Position numbers and translations under genes: made by a program | The notes under the pieces: model-generated | What the model saw: only the letters and a program-made list of their open reading frames with translations | Told to the model about the DNA's origin: nothing | The model's database searches: none | Assembly (NCBI GenBank): GCA_946186175.1 | Contig: CAMHMG010000211.1 | Location: forward strand, 1 to 5,215 | Direction of reading: 5' to 3' | From: an uncultured Clostridia bacterium | GTDB lineage: Bacteria > Bacillota > Clostridia > Lachnospirales > Lachnospiraceae | DNA: 5,215 nucleotides | Part shown: positions 1 to 5,215 of the stretch, piece after piece | How the letters are laid out: the number at the start of each line of letters is the position of its first letter | How positions within the stretch are numbered: the first letter of the stretch is position 1

Positions 1-1434
1 TTATTTCATTGGACGCCCTAGAAGTGATCCTTCTTCAAAACTGTAATATGTTCCTCGTGCGGCCCACATAGGACTGTAATTGGCTGATCCGTCTGAGTTA
101 ACAGAGTGACAGAAATATCCTGTAAACATTTCTACATGATATATATCAGCATATTTTTTCTTCATATCAGATGATTTGAATAGAAGGTCTCCGGGATTGA
201 CCTGCATTTTATCAATCTTCTTATATGTCAAACCACCTTTGATCATCTTGTTATGATTCTTACACCAAATGGCTTCTGAAAGTGCTACACCGGGATATCC
301 TGGAGAACCAAAGTTTAATCTTGCTTTTTCTTTGTATGCTTTCCATACCAATGCGCTACAGTCATAATATCCCTTTTGAATACGTTTTTCCTGACTGTAT
401 TTCCAATGTGTTCCTATATAGGTGGCACGTTCTGCAACTTTTTTGATTTTTGCCTTAGTTACTGATACGGCACATCCAAGATAACGATCACCAATCTTAG
501 CTTTGATAATTGCATTGCCGATTTTTTTACCTTTAACAACGCCGTTGGAATCAACGGTTGCTATGGTAGGATTACTTGAGCTCCATTCAATATTTTCAAT
601 TGCTCCTGTTATTTCAAGTTTTTCTTTTTTTCCTTTAACAAGCAGACAGGATTGTTTTGATATGTCAAGTTTTGATGATTGATAATTCACTAAGAATTGC
701 TTTCCGTAAATAGTGAATGTAATCTGGCTGATACAGGGCTCATCATTTGTCTGACTTAATGTGATTATATTATTATATAATTGAACATCCAGGTTTAAGT
801 TTGGATTAGAACATGTATAAGTAAATACATCATTAGTGGTGTTTGCCTGGTTGTTGTTAACGTTGTTATAATTATTATAGGTATTATAATCATAGTCATT
901 ATCATAATCATAACCGTCATCACTGATAATATAATCACTATTGATAGTGATCGTTGCTACTGAATTAGTATAGTATGGTTTTGAGTTGTAATAATATTCA
1001 GGAAACATATATGTATGGACATTATCGGTACTTAAGGTCACCTTGTTCATATCAATTCCGACTGTAATGCACATTGTTGATGAAAAGATATTATAATAGT
1101 AGAAATCTCCGGTATAAACACGAACATAAATACTTGCATTTCCGGGTCTCAAGGCGGTAAAATTACCGGAATTATCTATTTGAACAATGTCTGTATCACT
1201 GCTTGAAAAAGAATATGTATAAGTGCTGAGAGCAGATTGATCTTCAATATAAGATAGATTGGGTGTGATCGTTCCTGTATCATTAACAATGACATTAGAA
1301 TATCCTGTTTCGTTATTATTGACGGTTAAGATATGTGTTGTCGCAATTGCTTTGTCAGGTAATAATATAACTCCGGTTAAGATAAGAAATAATAGAAAAA
1401 AGATTTTGCTATGGCAGTTTTTAATATAATTCAT
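1..1434 (-). CDS. Secreted Ig-like (Big2) and NlpC/P60 cysteine-peptidase domain protein
   Basis: Predicted exported cell-wall protein of 477 residues; its likely role is peptidoglycan peptide hydrolysis (inference from the NlpC/P60 fold). Residues 1-31 form a signal peptide: a short Lys-containing start, a hydrophobic core at about 11-25, and an AIA cleavage site before T32. Residues about 34-126 look like a divergent bacterial Ig-like domain. An Asp/Tyr/Asn-rich linker occupies about 172-202. A clear Big2-type domain lies at about 259-325, with the WSSSNPTIATVDSNGVVKG pattern. The C-terminal NlpC/P60 domain (about 330-477) has the nucleophile Cys359 in YDCSALVW, a GDLLF strand at 415-419, and the probable catalytic His433 in HVEMFTGY. 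The third polar residue is less certain; His443 is a candidate. Start chosen at 1434 because AAAGGAG at 1442-1448 lies 7 nt upstream and the signal peptide then begins normally. An in-frame ATG 11 codons earlier has no ribosome binding site. The stop TAA is at 3-1, so the gene is complete. The real substrate is unknown. Confidence 0.88.
   Translation of the reverse strand: MNYIKNCHSKIFFLLFLILTGVILLPDKAIATTHILTVNNNETGYSNVIVNDTGTITPNLSYIEDQSALSTYTYSFSSSDTDIVQIDNSGNFTALRPGNASIYVRVYTGDFYYYNIFSSTMCITVGIDMNKVTLSTDNVHTYMFPEYYYNSKPYYTNSVATITINSDYIISDDGYDYDNDYDYNTYNNYNNVNNNQANTTNDVFTYTCSNPNLNLDVQLYNNIITLSQTNDEPCISQITFTIYGKQFLVNYQSSKLDISKQSCLLVKGKKEKLEITGAIENIEWSSSNPTIATVDSNGVVKGKKIGNAIIKAKIGDRYLGCAVSVTKAKIKKVAERATYIGTHWKYSQEKRIQKGYYDCSALVWKAYKEKARLNFGSPGYPGVALSEAIWCKNHNKMIKGGLTYKKIDKMQVNPGDLLFKSSDMKKKYADIYHVEMFTGYFCHSVNSDGSANYSPMWAARGTYYSFEEGSLLGRPMK
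829..921 (-). repeat. Low-complexity Asp/Tyr/Asn-rich coding segment
   Basis: Degenerate GAT/TAT/AAT-type codon repetition inside the Big2/NlpC/P60 gene. It encodes about 31 residues made almost entirely of D, Y, N and T, starting with DDGYDYDNDYDYN and ending in an Asn-rich tract. It separates the N-terminal Ig-like region from the middle of the protein and is probably a flexible extracellular linker. Such simple repeats can vary in length by slippage; that is inference. Confidence 0.7.
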
Positions 1435-1441
1435 TAGTGAA

Positions 1442-1448
1442 CTCCTTT
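1442..1448 (-). promoter_or_regulatory. Ribosome binding site deciding the start of the Big2/NlpC/P60 gene
   Basis: On the minus strand this reads AAAGGAG, 7 nt before the ATG at 1434-1432. The alternative ATG at 1467 has only AT-rich sequence upstream, so the shorter 477-residue product is preferred. Confidence 0.85.
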
Positions 1449-1505
1449 CGTTAGTAGTTAGAAACATATAATTTTGATATTCATAAATACTATTTTATTA
1501 AAATG

Positions 1506-1534
1506 ATTGTACCATTACATTACATATTTGTAAA
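1506..1534 (-). promoter_or_regulatory. Sigma-A promoter of the Big2/NlpC/P60 gene
   Basis: On the minus strand, TTTACA (1534-1529) is followed after exactly 17 nt by TACAAT (1511-1506). Each box matches the consensus at 5 of 6 positions. The -10 box is also preceded by TGG, an extended -10 signature. Transcription would begin near 1499, giving a leader of about 65 nt before the ATG. No operator was recognised. Confidence 0.72.
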
Positions 1535-1556
1535 TTAAACTGACGATTAAAAAATA

Positions 1557-1586
1557 TATACAATATTCTATTAATTGTGTTATACT
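1557..1586 (+). promoter_or_regulatory. Probable extended -10 promoter of purE
   Basis: TATACT at 1581-1586 (5 of 6 matches) is preceded by TGT at 1578-1580, forming an extended -10 element. TATACA at 1557-1562 is a weak -35 box with an 18-nt spacer. Transcription would start near 1593, about 33 nt before the TTG start codon. The -35 is weak, so recognition would depend on the TGn motif. No purine riboswitch fits in so short a leader. Confidence 0.55.
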
Positions 1587-1611
1587 TTCCATATTAATAT
1601 AGAAGAAAGAC

Positions 1612-1616
1612 GAGGG
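1612..1616 (+). promoter_or_regulatory. Ribosome binding site of purE, supporting the TTG start
   Basis: GAGGG ends 9 nt before the TTG at 1626. An ATG at 1619-1621 is closer to this site but is in another frame and runs only about 13 codons before a stop. TTG is therefore the start that gives the family N-terminus (MKTAIIMGS). Confidence 0.7.
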
Positions 1617-1625
1617 AAATGAGTA

Positions 1626-2114
1626 TTGAAAACAGCAATTATTATGGGATCAACAAGTGATCTTCCTAAAGTAGAACCTGCAGTTGAGATTTTGAAGAGT
1701 TACGGTGTTGAAGTAAATGTAAGATGTTTGTCGGCACACAGGGCACACGCAGGACTTTCTGATTTTATGAAAGAGGTTAATGTGAATGGTACAGAGGTGG
1801 TCATTACTGCAGCAGGAATGGCAGCAGCGCTCCCTGGAGTGGTTGCTTCACAGACAGTTCTTCCGGTTATCGGTGTACCTTTGTCTGGTTCGGTATTAGA
1901 CGGTATGGATGCTCTTATGAGTATAGTGCAGATGCCTTCCGGAATACCTGTTGCAACGGTGGCGATTAACGGAAGTAAAAATGCCGCATATCTTGCATTG
2001 CAGATTATGGCTATTAAGCATGAGGAATTACGTATGGCTCTTGAAAAGGATAGAGAAGATATGGAAGCAGCAGCTATGAAAGCCAATGAAGAGGTACAGG
2101 CAAAATTCTCATGA
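1626..2114 (+). CDS. purE: N5-carboxyaminoimidazole ribonucleotide mutase (PurE)
   Basis: Cytosolic enzyme of de novo purine synthesis. Class I PurE converts N5-CAIR to CAIR, normally after PurK. At 162 residues the protein is the usual bacterial PurE length and complete. Family motifs in order: the phosphate-binding loop GSTSDLP at 8-14; SAHR at 36-39 with the catalytic-type His38; AAGMAAALPG at 62-71; VPLSG at 84-88; and LDGMDALMSIVQMPSGIPVATVAI at 91-114, which is very typical. A charged C-terminal helix follows (about 131-162). The start codon is TTG. Two motif positions differ from the commonest bacterial form: SAHR is followed by AH rather than TP, and the glycine-rich loop reads AAGMAAALPG rather than AAGGAAHLPG. 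I have seen the latter kind of variant in other phyla, so I do not read it as loss of function. No purK is visible next to it. The gene is monocistronic in appearance, with a terminator 17 nt after the stop, and converges on purC. Confidence 0.96.
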   Translation: MKTAIIMGSTSDLPKVEPAVEILKSYGVEVNVRCLSAHRAHAGLSDFMKEVNVNGTEVVITAAGMAAALPGVVASQTVLPVIGVPLSGSVLDGMDALMSIVQMPSGIPVATVAINGSKNAAYLALQIMAIKHEELRMALEKDREDMEAAAMKANEEVQAKFS

Positions 2115-2130
2115 AACAATAACCGATTTA

Positions 2131-2166
2131 AAATACATCATGCAGAAAAGCATGGTGTATTTTTTT
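2131..2166 (+). terminator. Rho-independent terminator of purE
   Basis: The 13-nt arm AAATACATCATGC (2131-2143) pairs with GCATGGTGTATTT (2150-2162), with one G-U wobble and a 6-nt loop. A run of T residues covers 2160-2166. It lies 17 nt after the purE stop codon. Confidence 0.88.
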
Positions 2167-2175
2167 GAAATACTT

Positions 2176-2214
2176 AAAAAAGAGGCTGGTGAAAAGTTCA
2201 CTTGCCTCTTTTTT
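2176..2214. terminator. Bidirectional terminator between convergent purE and purC
   Basis: AAAAAAGAGGC (2176-2186) pairs perfectly with GCCTCTTTTTT (2204-2214). After a one-by-one mismatch the stem continues with GGTGAA/TTCACT and an AAG loop. The A-run on one side and T-run on the other allow it to work on either strand. It can back up the purE terminator and stop minus-strand transcription about 90 nt after the purC stop codon. Confidence 0.85.
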
Positions 2215-2221
2215 ATCGATA

Positions 2222-2281
2222 TCTTATCAGGTGAAAGTAAAAGTCTGCACTTTACTTGACCTTCCTTTCCTTAAGATAAGA
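2222..2281. repeat. Imperfect inverted repeat downstream of purC
   Basis: Outer arms TCTTATC (2222-2228) and GATAAGA (2275-2281) are perfect complements. Nested inside is a hairpin: AGGT (2229-2232) with ACCT (2259-2262), AAGTAA (2235-2240) with TTACTT (2252-2257), and AGT/ACT closing a CTGC tetraloop, with a bulged A at 2241. It has no T-run of its own. It lies in the 3' untranslated region of purC, 23 nt after the stop codon, and could protect the mRNA 3' end. That role is inference. Confidence 0.5.
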
Positions 2282-2303
2282 AATACTATAGGTTTATAGT
2301 TGC

Positions 2304-3185
2304 CTATGCATCTAATTTTTGTCCTGTAATGCGCTCGAAACCTTCAAGATATTTATCTATTGTTTTCTGAGCAATGTCTGTTGGAAGCTCCCAGTCATGC
2401 TTGCCATTGTTCTCTTTAAGCCAGTCTCTTGCAAACTGTTTATCAAATGATGGCTGACCGTGTCCGGGTTCATATCCGTCAGCAGGCCAGAAACGTGAGC
2501 TGTCAGGTGTTAACATTTCATCACCGATAACAATATTGCCATTTTCATCTAAACCAAATTCGAATTTTGTATCAGCAATAATAATTCCTTTTTCTAATGC
2601 ATAGTCAGCGCATTTTTTATAAAGAGCAATAGTGTAGTCTCTGAGTTTTTCGGCATATTCCTGTCCTTTTCCGGGAAATTCCTTTTCTAAAACATCTATA
2701 CTCTTCTCGTAAGAAATGTTTTCATCGTGATCCCCAATTTCGGCTTTGGTTGATGGGGTATATATAGGTTCAGGCAACTTGTCAGATTCTTTTAATCCTT
2801 CAGGAAGAGTAATGCCGCATACAGTACCATTTTTTGTATAGCTTGCCCAGCCGCTTCCGGTGATATATCCTCTTACAATACATTCGATTGGAAGCATGGT
2901 GAGTTTTTTGCACATCATACTATTTCCGTCAAACTCAGGCTTTCTGAAAAATTCAGGCATATCATTGACATCTGTTGATATCATATGGTTAGGAAGAATA
3001 TCCTTTGTCATGTCAAACCAGAATTTTGACATTTGAGTAAGAACAGTCCCTTTTTTACTTATCTTATTTTTGAGAATAACATCAAAACAACTTATTCTGT
3101 CTGTTGCAACCATGATAAGGCTGTCACCATTGTCATAGATCTCACGTACTTTACCCTCTTTAATAGGTTTGATTTCTGTATTCAT
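2304..3185 (-). CDS. purC: Phosphoribosylaminoimidazole-succinocarboxamide synthase (SAICAR synthetase, PurC)
   Basis: Cytosolic ATP-dependent ligase that joins aspartate to CAIR, the product of PurE, to give SAICAR in de novo purine synthesis. The 293-residue product is complete and of the longer type (close to the length of fungal Ade1), not the roughly 235-residue short form. Visible motifs: the ATP-grasp-like start GKVREIYD at 11-18; TDRISCFDV at 28-36; ECIVRGYITGSGW at 101-113, a PurC signature; TPSTKAE at 143-149, followed by GDHDENIS; ADTKFEFG at 204-211; and DEMLTPDSSRFWP at 222-234, a metal/nucleotide-binding signature. The start at 3185 has GGAGGT at 3191-3196 with a 5-nt gap. The stop is TAG at 2306-2304. 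The gene converges with purE and is divergent from the J-domain gene. Its upstream leader carries a MITE-like insertion, and its likely promoter lies on the far side of that element. Confidence 0.97.
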   Translation of the reverse strand: MNTEIKPIKEGKVREIYDNGDSLIMVATDRISCFDVILKNKISKKGTVLTQMSKFWFDMTKDILPNHMISTDVNDMPEFFRKPEFDGNSMMCKKLTMLPIECIVRGYITGSGWASYTKNGTVCGITLPEGLKESDKLPEPIYTPSTKAEIGDHDENISYEKSIDVLEKEFPGKGQEYAEKLRDYTIALYKKCADYALEKGIIIADTKFEFGLDENGNIVIGDEMLTPDSSRFWPADGYEPGHGQPSFDKQFARDWLKENNGKHDWELPTDIAQKTIDKYLEGFERITGQKLDA

Positions 3186-3213
3186 TTCATACCTCCATGT
3201 TATGCTTAATTGG

Positions 3214-3222
3214 AAACCATGA
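3214..3222. repeat. Left flanking direct repeat (target-site duplication candidate)
   Basis: AAACCATGA directly abuts the left end of the 136-bp element. The right end is directly followed by AAACATGA (3359-3366). The two differ by a single C, as expected of an 8-bp target duplication that later gained or lost one base. Confidence 0.6.
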
Positions 3223-3358
3223 GTAACTATTCAGGTAGAATCTTGCATTCGCTGCGAGATTCGTAGGAAAATGTATATTTCACGATGCGACAGGCGTACT
3301 GTAATGTGCGTAAGCACTGAGCCTTTTGCGTATCTATGAAGCATAGCTGAATAGATAC
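3223..3358. mobile_element. 136-bp MITE-like element, probably IS66-related
   Basis: The ends are 12-bp inverted repeats matching at 11 of 12 positions: GTAACTATTCAG (3223-3234) and CTGAATAGATAC (3347-3358). Near-identical direct repeats of 8-9 bp abut both ends. The element has no open frame of useful length, so it would be non-autonomous. Its GC content is about 42% by hand count, against about 18% for 3359-3467. Internal structure includes a 9-bp stem (3238-3246 with 3254-3262, one G-T pair), ACAG/CTGT (3290-3293 with 3299-3302), a GTGC-GTAA-GCAC hairpin (3306-3317), and an 8-bp stem at the right end (GTATCTAT 3330-3337 with ATAGATAC 3351-3358). IS66-family elements are known for ends beginning GTAA and for 8-bp target duplications, which fits the left end. 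The right end begins GTAT when read inward. The family assignment is inference; the TIR-plus-duplication architecture is seen directly. Confidence 0.72.
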
Positions 3359-3366
3359 AAACATGA
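3359..3366. repeat. Right flanking direct repeat (target-site duplication candidate)
   Basis: AAACATGA immediately follows the right terminal inverted repeat and matches AAACCATGA at 3214-3222 except for one C. Removing the element and one copy restores a compact purC leader. Confidence 0.6.
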
Positions 3367-3368
3367 TT

Positions 3369-3397
3369 AGAATAGTAGATTTATTGACAAAAATCAA
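3369..3397 (-). promoter_or_regulatory. Probable promoter of purC, beyond the inserted element
   Basis: On the minus strand, TTGATT (3397-3392) and TATTCT (3374-3369) are separated by 17 nt. Transcription would start near 3362, at the outer edge of the MITE. The leader is then about 177 nt, of which 136 nt are the element. Without the element and one flanking repeat it would be about 32 nt, a normal length. No better promoter was found inside the element or between it and purC, and no PurR box or purine riboswitch was recognised. Confidence 0.5.
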
Positions 3398-3412
3398 GTC
3401 TTTTTATACATT
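3384..3412 (+). promoter_or_regulatory. Probable promoter of the J-domain/TPR gene
   Basis: A perfect TTGACA at 3384-3389 is followed after 17 nt by TACATT at 3407-3412 (4 of 6). A perfect TATAAT at 3413-3418 lies next to it but is 23 nt from the -35 box, so it would need to act without it. Transcription near 3419 would give a leader of about 49 nt. The -35 box falls within the spacer of the opposing purC promoter. Confidence 0.6.
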
Positions 3413-3467
3413 TATAATTATATTATGTTAAAATAATTAAGATTAAGTATAGATGGGAGATATTAAC

Positions 3468-5215
3468 ATGATGTGGAAGGAGCTTGAAATCGACAAGACA
3501 AAAGATAGGGATACAATTAGAAAAGCTTATCTTGCGAAGCTTCATTTAGTTAATCCTGAAGATGATGAGGAAGGCTTTAAAAAATTGAGAAAGGCCTATG
3601 AGGATGCATTGGCTTATGCGGACACTCCTGAGGATGATGACGAGCTGGAGGAGAAATCAAAACAGCTTAATAAGGATGAAGTTGATGTATGGCTTGATAA
3701 GATAGATGAATTGTATGGCGATATTTCAGATAGAATAGACATTGATAAGTGGAATATATTGCTGCATGATTCTGTTTGTGATGATTTGGATACAGAAATA
3801 GAAGCCGGAGAAAAGCTGCTTGTATATTTTATGTCGCACTCTTTTCTGCCTCAAAAGGTATGGGTATTGATTGATAAAAGATTTGATTATTCTAATAGTA
3901 TTAATTCCTTGAAGGAGAAGTTCCCTGAGAGTTTCATTAACTACATAATTTGGATGATCAATAATCCAACCTTTTTGGATTATGATCTTTTTGAAGGCAA
4001 TACCAAGGACCGTCCAGATGAATTTATCAATAAATTGCATGAGATTAAGAATGCAGAGGGAAATGAAAATATTGATGAAGCGCAAAGGCTGATTCAAGAA
4101 TTGAAGGGTTTTGAAATAACGCATCCTTATATTGATGTCGAAGAGGCAAACTGTCTTTTGCTCAAAGCCGGAAATTTAAGTGAATTTAGCAATAAAAGGG
4201 AAGAGAATGTCGGAGCTGTTGAATATAGAAAGAAGGCACTTGATATTATGGATGAGCTGGATTTTGAATATTCGTCTAATATGTATATACATCGAGTATA
4301 CGGAGAGGCTCTACTGGCAAATAAGAAAATTGATAAGGCTTATACAGTGTTTGATGAGATTGCTAGATTTGAAAATGGCATGATTAACTTCAGTGCTTTG
4401 CTCGGAAAAGCCAAGTGCATGATGTTAAAGAAGAACTATGAAGAAGCCAAAGAGATGATTGAAGATATCCTGGAGGAAAAGGTTCAGGATATAGAGGCTC
4501 TTTCACTTTTGGATATAATCAATGAAGAACTTGTAAAAAAATATAGTGATAAACTTATTGAAAAGAAGGATAAAGAAATCTTTATCAAGCTTGGCTGGTG
4601 TTATTATCAACAAAAAAAATTCTCAAAAGGACTTGAGCTTTTAGAACAACTTGATGATAGTGAGGAATATGATTATATTAATCTCAAATGCAGATTGTTT
4701 CTTGCGAATGAGGAATATGACAAGGCTTATCCTTTAGCTGAAAAATGGTTGTCAATGATTGAGGATTGCGTGGATGATGGTTCGCGGGAAATGACGAAAC
4801 GTAAGAACAGACTTTCTCTTGCTCATTTTTCTATAGGAGTATGTCTTTGGGAGATCAATGAGGAGGAACGCGAAAAGGCAGTTGATTATATTGAAAAATC
4901 AATACATGAAGAGAATAACAGGCTCGTCAAATTATCATATATGGAACAGCTTGCCAGATTCTATCTTGCGGATAAGCAATATGAAAAATGTATAGATAAG
5001 TGTACCGAGATAATACAGATTGACAGAGGGTTTTTTCCTGCATATGTTCACAGGCAGAGGGCTAATTATGAGTTGAAGAATGCAAAAGATGTAATTGAAG
5101 ATTATTACAACTGCACAGAGCTGTATCCTGATTATGTGCCGCCTTATATTTTAGCGGCAGAAGTGTATTTTGCATTTGAACAATATGATGATATAGAAGA
5201 AATAATTAAAAAGGC
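3468..5215 (+). CDS. J-domain-like and TPR-repeat protein, C-terminus beyond window
   Basis: An uninterrupted frame of 582 codons plus two bases runs off the right edge, so the 3' end is missing. The start is ATG at 3468, with GGGAG at 3455-3459 and 8 nt spacing; a second ATG follows at once and is 11 nt away. Residues about 2-50 resemble a J-domain: WKELEIDKTKDRDTIRKAYLAKL, then NPEDDEEGFKKLRKAYEDAL. The canonical HPD tripeptide is replaced by NPE (29-31), so ordinary stimulation of DnaK is doubtful. An acidic linker (about 52-70) and a helical region without a recognised domain (about 70-220) follow. From about 250 on there are TPR-like helix pairs, for example KKIDKAYTVFDEI (286-298), KNYEEAKEMIEDIL (322-335), KKFSKGLELLEQL (383-395), EEYDKAYPLAEKWL (415-428) and KQYEKCIDKCTEII (503-516). 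No signal peptide or membrane segment is seen in the visible part, so it is probably a cytosolic scaffold. Similar NPED-type J/TPR proteins are common in Lachnospiraceae; their partners are unknown to me. Confidence 0.9.
   Translation, partial: MMWKELEIDKTKDRDTIRKAYLAKLHLVNPEDDEEGFKKLRKAYEDALAYADTPEDDDELEEKSKQLNKDEVDVWLDKIDELYGDISDRIDIDKWNILLHDSVCDDLDTEIEAGEKLLVYFMSHSFLPQKVWVLIDKRFDYSNSINSLKEKFPESFINYIIWMINNPTFLDYDLFEGNTKDRPDEFINKLHEIKNAEGNENIDEAQRLIQELKGFEITHPYIDVEEANCLLLKAGNLSEFSNKREENVGAVEYRKKALDIMDELDFEYSSNMYIHRVYGEALLANKKIDKAYTVFDEIARFENGMINFSALLGKAKCMMLKKNYEEAKEMIEDILEEKVQDIEALSLLDIINEELVKKYSDKLIEKKDKEIFIKLGWCYYQQKKFSKGLELLEQLDDSEEYDYINLKCRLFLANEEYDKAYPLAEKWLSMIEDCVDDGSREMTKRKNRLSLAHFSIGVCLWEINEEEREKAVDYIEKSIHEENNRLVKLSYMEQLARFYLADKQYEKCIDKCTEIIQIDRGFFPAYVHRQRANYELKNAKDVIEDYYNCTELYPDYVPPYILAAEVYFAFEQYDDIEEIIKK

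Noticed and set aside
1435..1467. Longer start for the Big2/NlpC/P60 gene at 1467
   Set aside because: It would add 11 polar residues before the signal peptide and has no Shine-Dalgarno sequence. The ATG at 1434 has AAAGGAG at the right distance.
1560..1578. ACAAT/ATTGT inverted repeat in the purE promoter as an operator
   Set aside because: Only 5 bp per arm in very AT-rich DNA; easily due to chance and matching no operator known to me.
1700..2119. Minus-strand open frame of 139 codons opposite purE
   Set aside because: It is a shadow of purE, whose motifs are unmistakable. The frame has no ribosome binding site or family resemblance.
3200..3360. Purine, PRPP, ZTP or THF riboswitch in the purC leader
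   Set aside because: The leader is structured, but I could not match the conserved cores of these riboswitches. The hairpins belong to an element with terminal inverted repeats and flanking duplications.
3726..4124. Minus-strand open frame of 132 codons
   Set aside because: It lies opposite the long J-domain/TPR frame and has an Ile/Phe/Leu-rich composition expected from the complement of Asp/Glu/Lys-rich codons.
4180..4383. Plus-strand open frame of 67 codons
   Set aside because: It overlaps the J-domain/TPR frame in another phase, with no ribosome binding site suited to it and no recognisable domain.
1..5215. CRISPR array, tRNA, rRNA or a full insertion sequence
   Set aside because: No regularly spaced direct repeats, no cloverleaf-like or rRNA-like sequence, and no transposase frame were seen on either strand.

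Overview
The window looks like chromosomal DNA of a low-GC Firmicute, most likely a gut or rumen Lachnospiraceae (Roseburia/Butyrivibrio/Eubacterium-like). The grounds are AT-rich intergenic DNA, AGGAGG-type ribosome binding sites, sigma-A-like promoters, a secreted Ig-like (Big2) plus NlpC/P60 cell-wall protein, and a large J-domain/TPR protein with an NPED motif. The taxonomic call is inference; no rRNA or other marker is present.

Layout. (a) 1-1434, minus: a secreted protein with Ig-like domains and a C-terminal NlpC/P60 cysteine-peptidase domain. (b) 1435-1625: a divergent intergenic region with a good promoter for (a) and a probable extended -10 promoter for purE. (c) 1626-2114, plus: purE, starting at TTG. 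(d) 2115-2303: a convergent intergenic region with a purE terminator, a bidirectional terminator and a further imperfect inverted repeat. (e) 2304-3185, minus: purC, encoding SAICAR synthetase. (f) 3186-3467: the divergent purC / J-domain region. It contains a 136-bp element with 12-bp terminal inverted repeats, flanked by near-identical 8-9 bp direct repeats. This is best read as a MITE, probably mobilised by an IS66-family transposase, inserted in the purC leader. Beyond it lie two interleaved divergent promoters. (g) 3468 to the right edge, plus: a long open frame of at least 582 codons encoding a degenerate J-domain followed by TPR-like repeats, cut by the window end.

How they work together. 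PurE and PurC catalyse consecutive steps of de novo purine synthesis (N5-CAIR to CAIR, then CAIR to SAICAR). They sit tail to tail as separate transcription units, not in one pur operon. No purine riboswitch or PurR box was recognised. The most interesting feature is the MITE, which appears to have lengthened the purC 5' leader from about 32 to about 177 nt without separating the gene from its likely promoter's transcript. The peptidase and the J-domain protein have no evident functional link to the purine genes.
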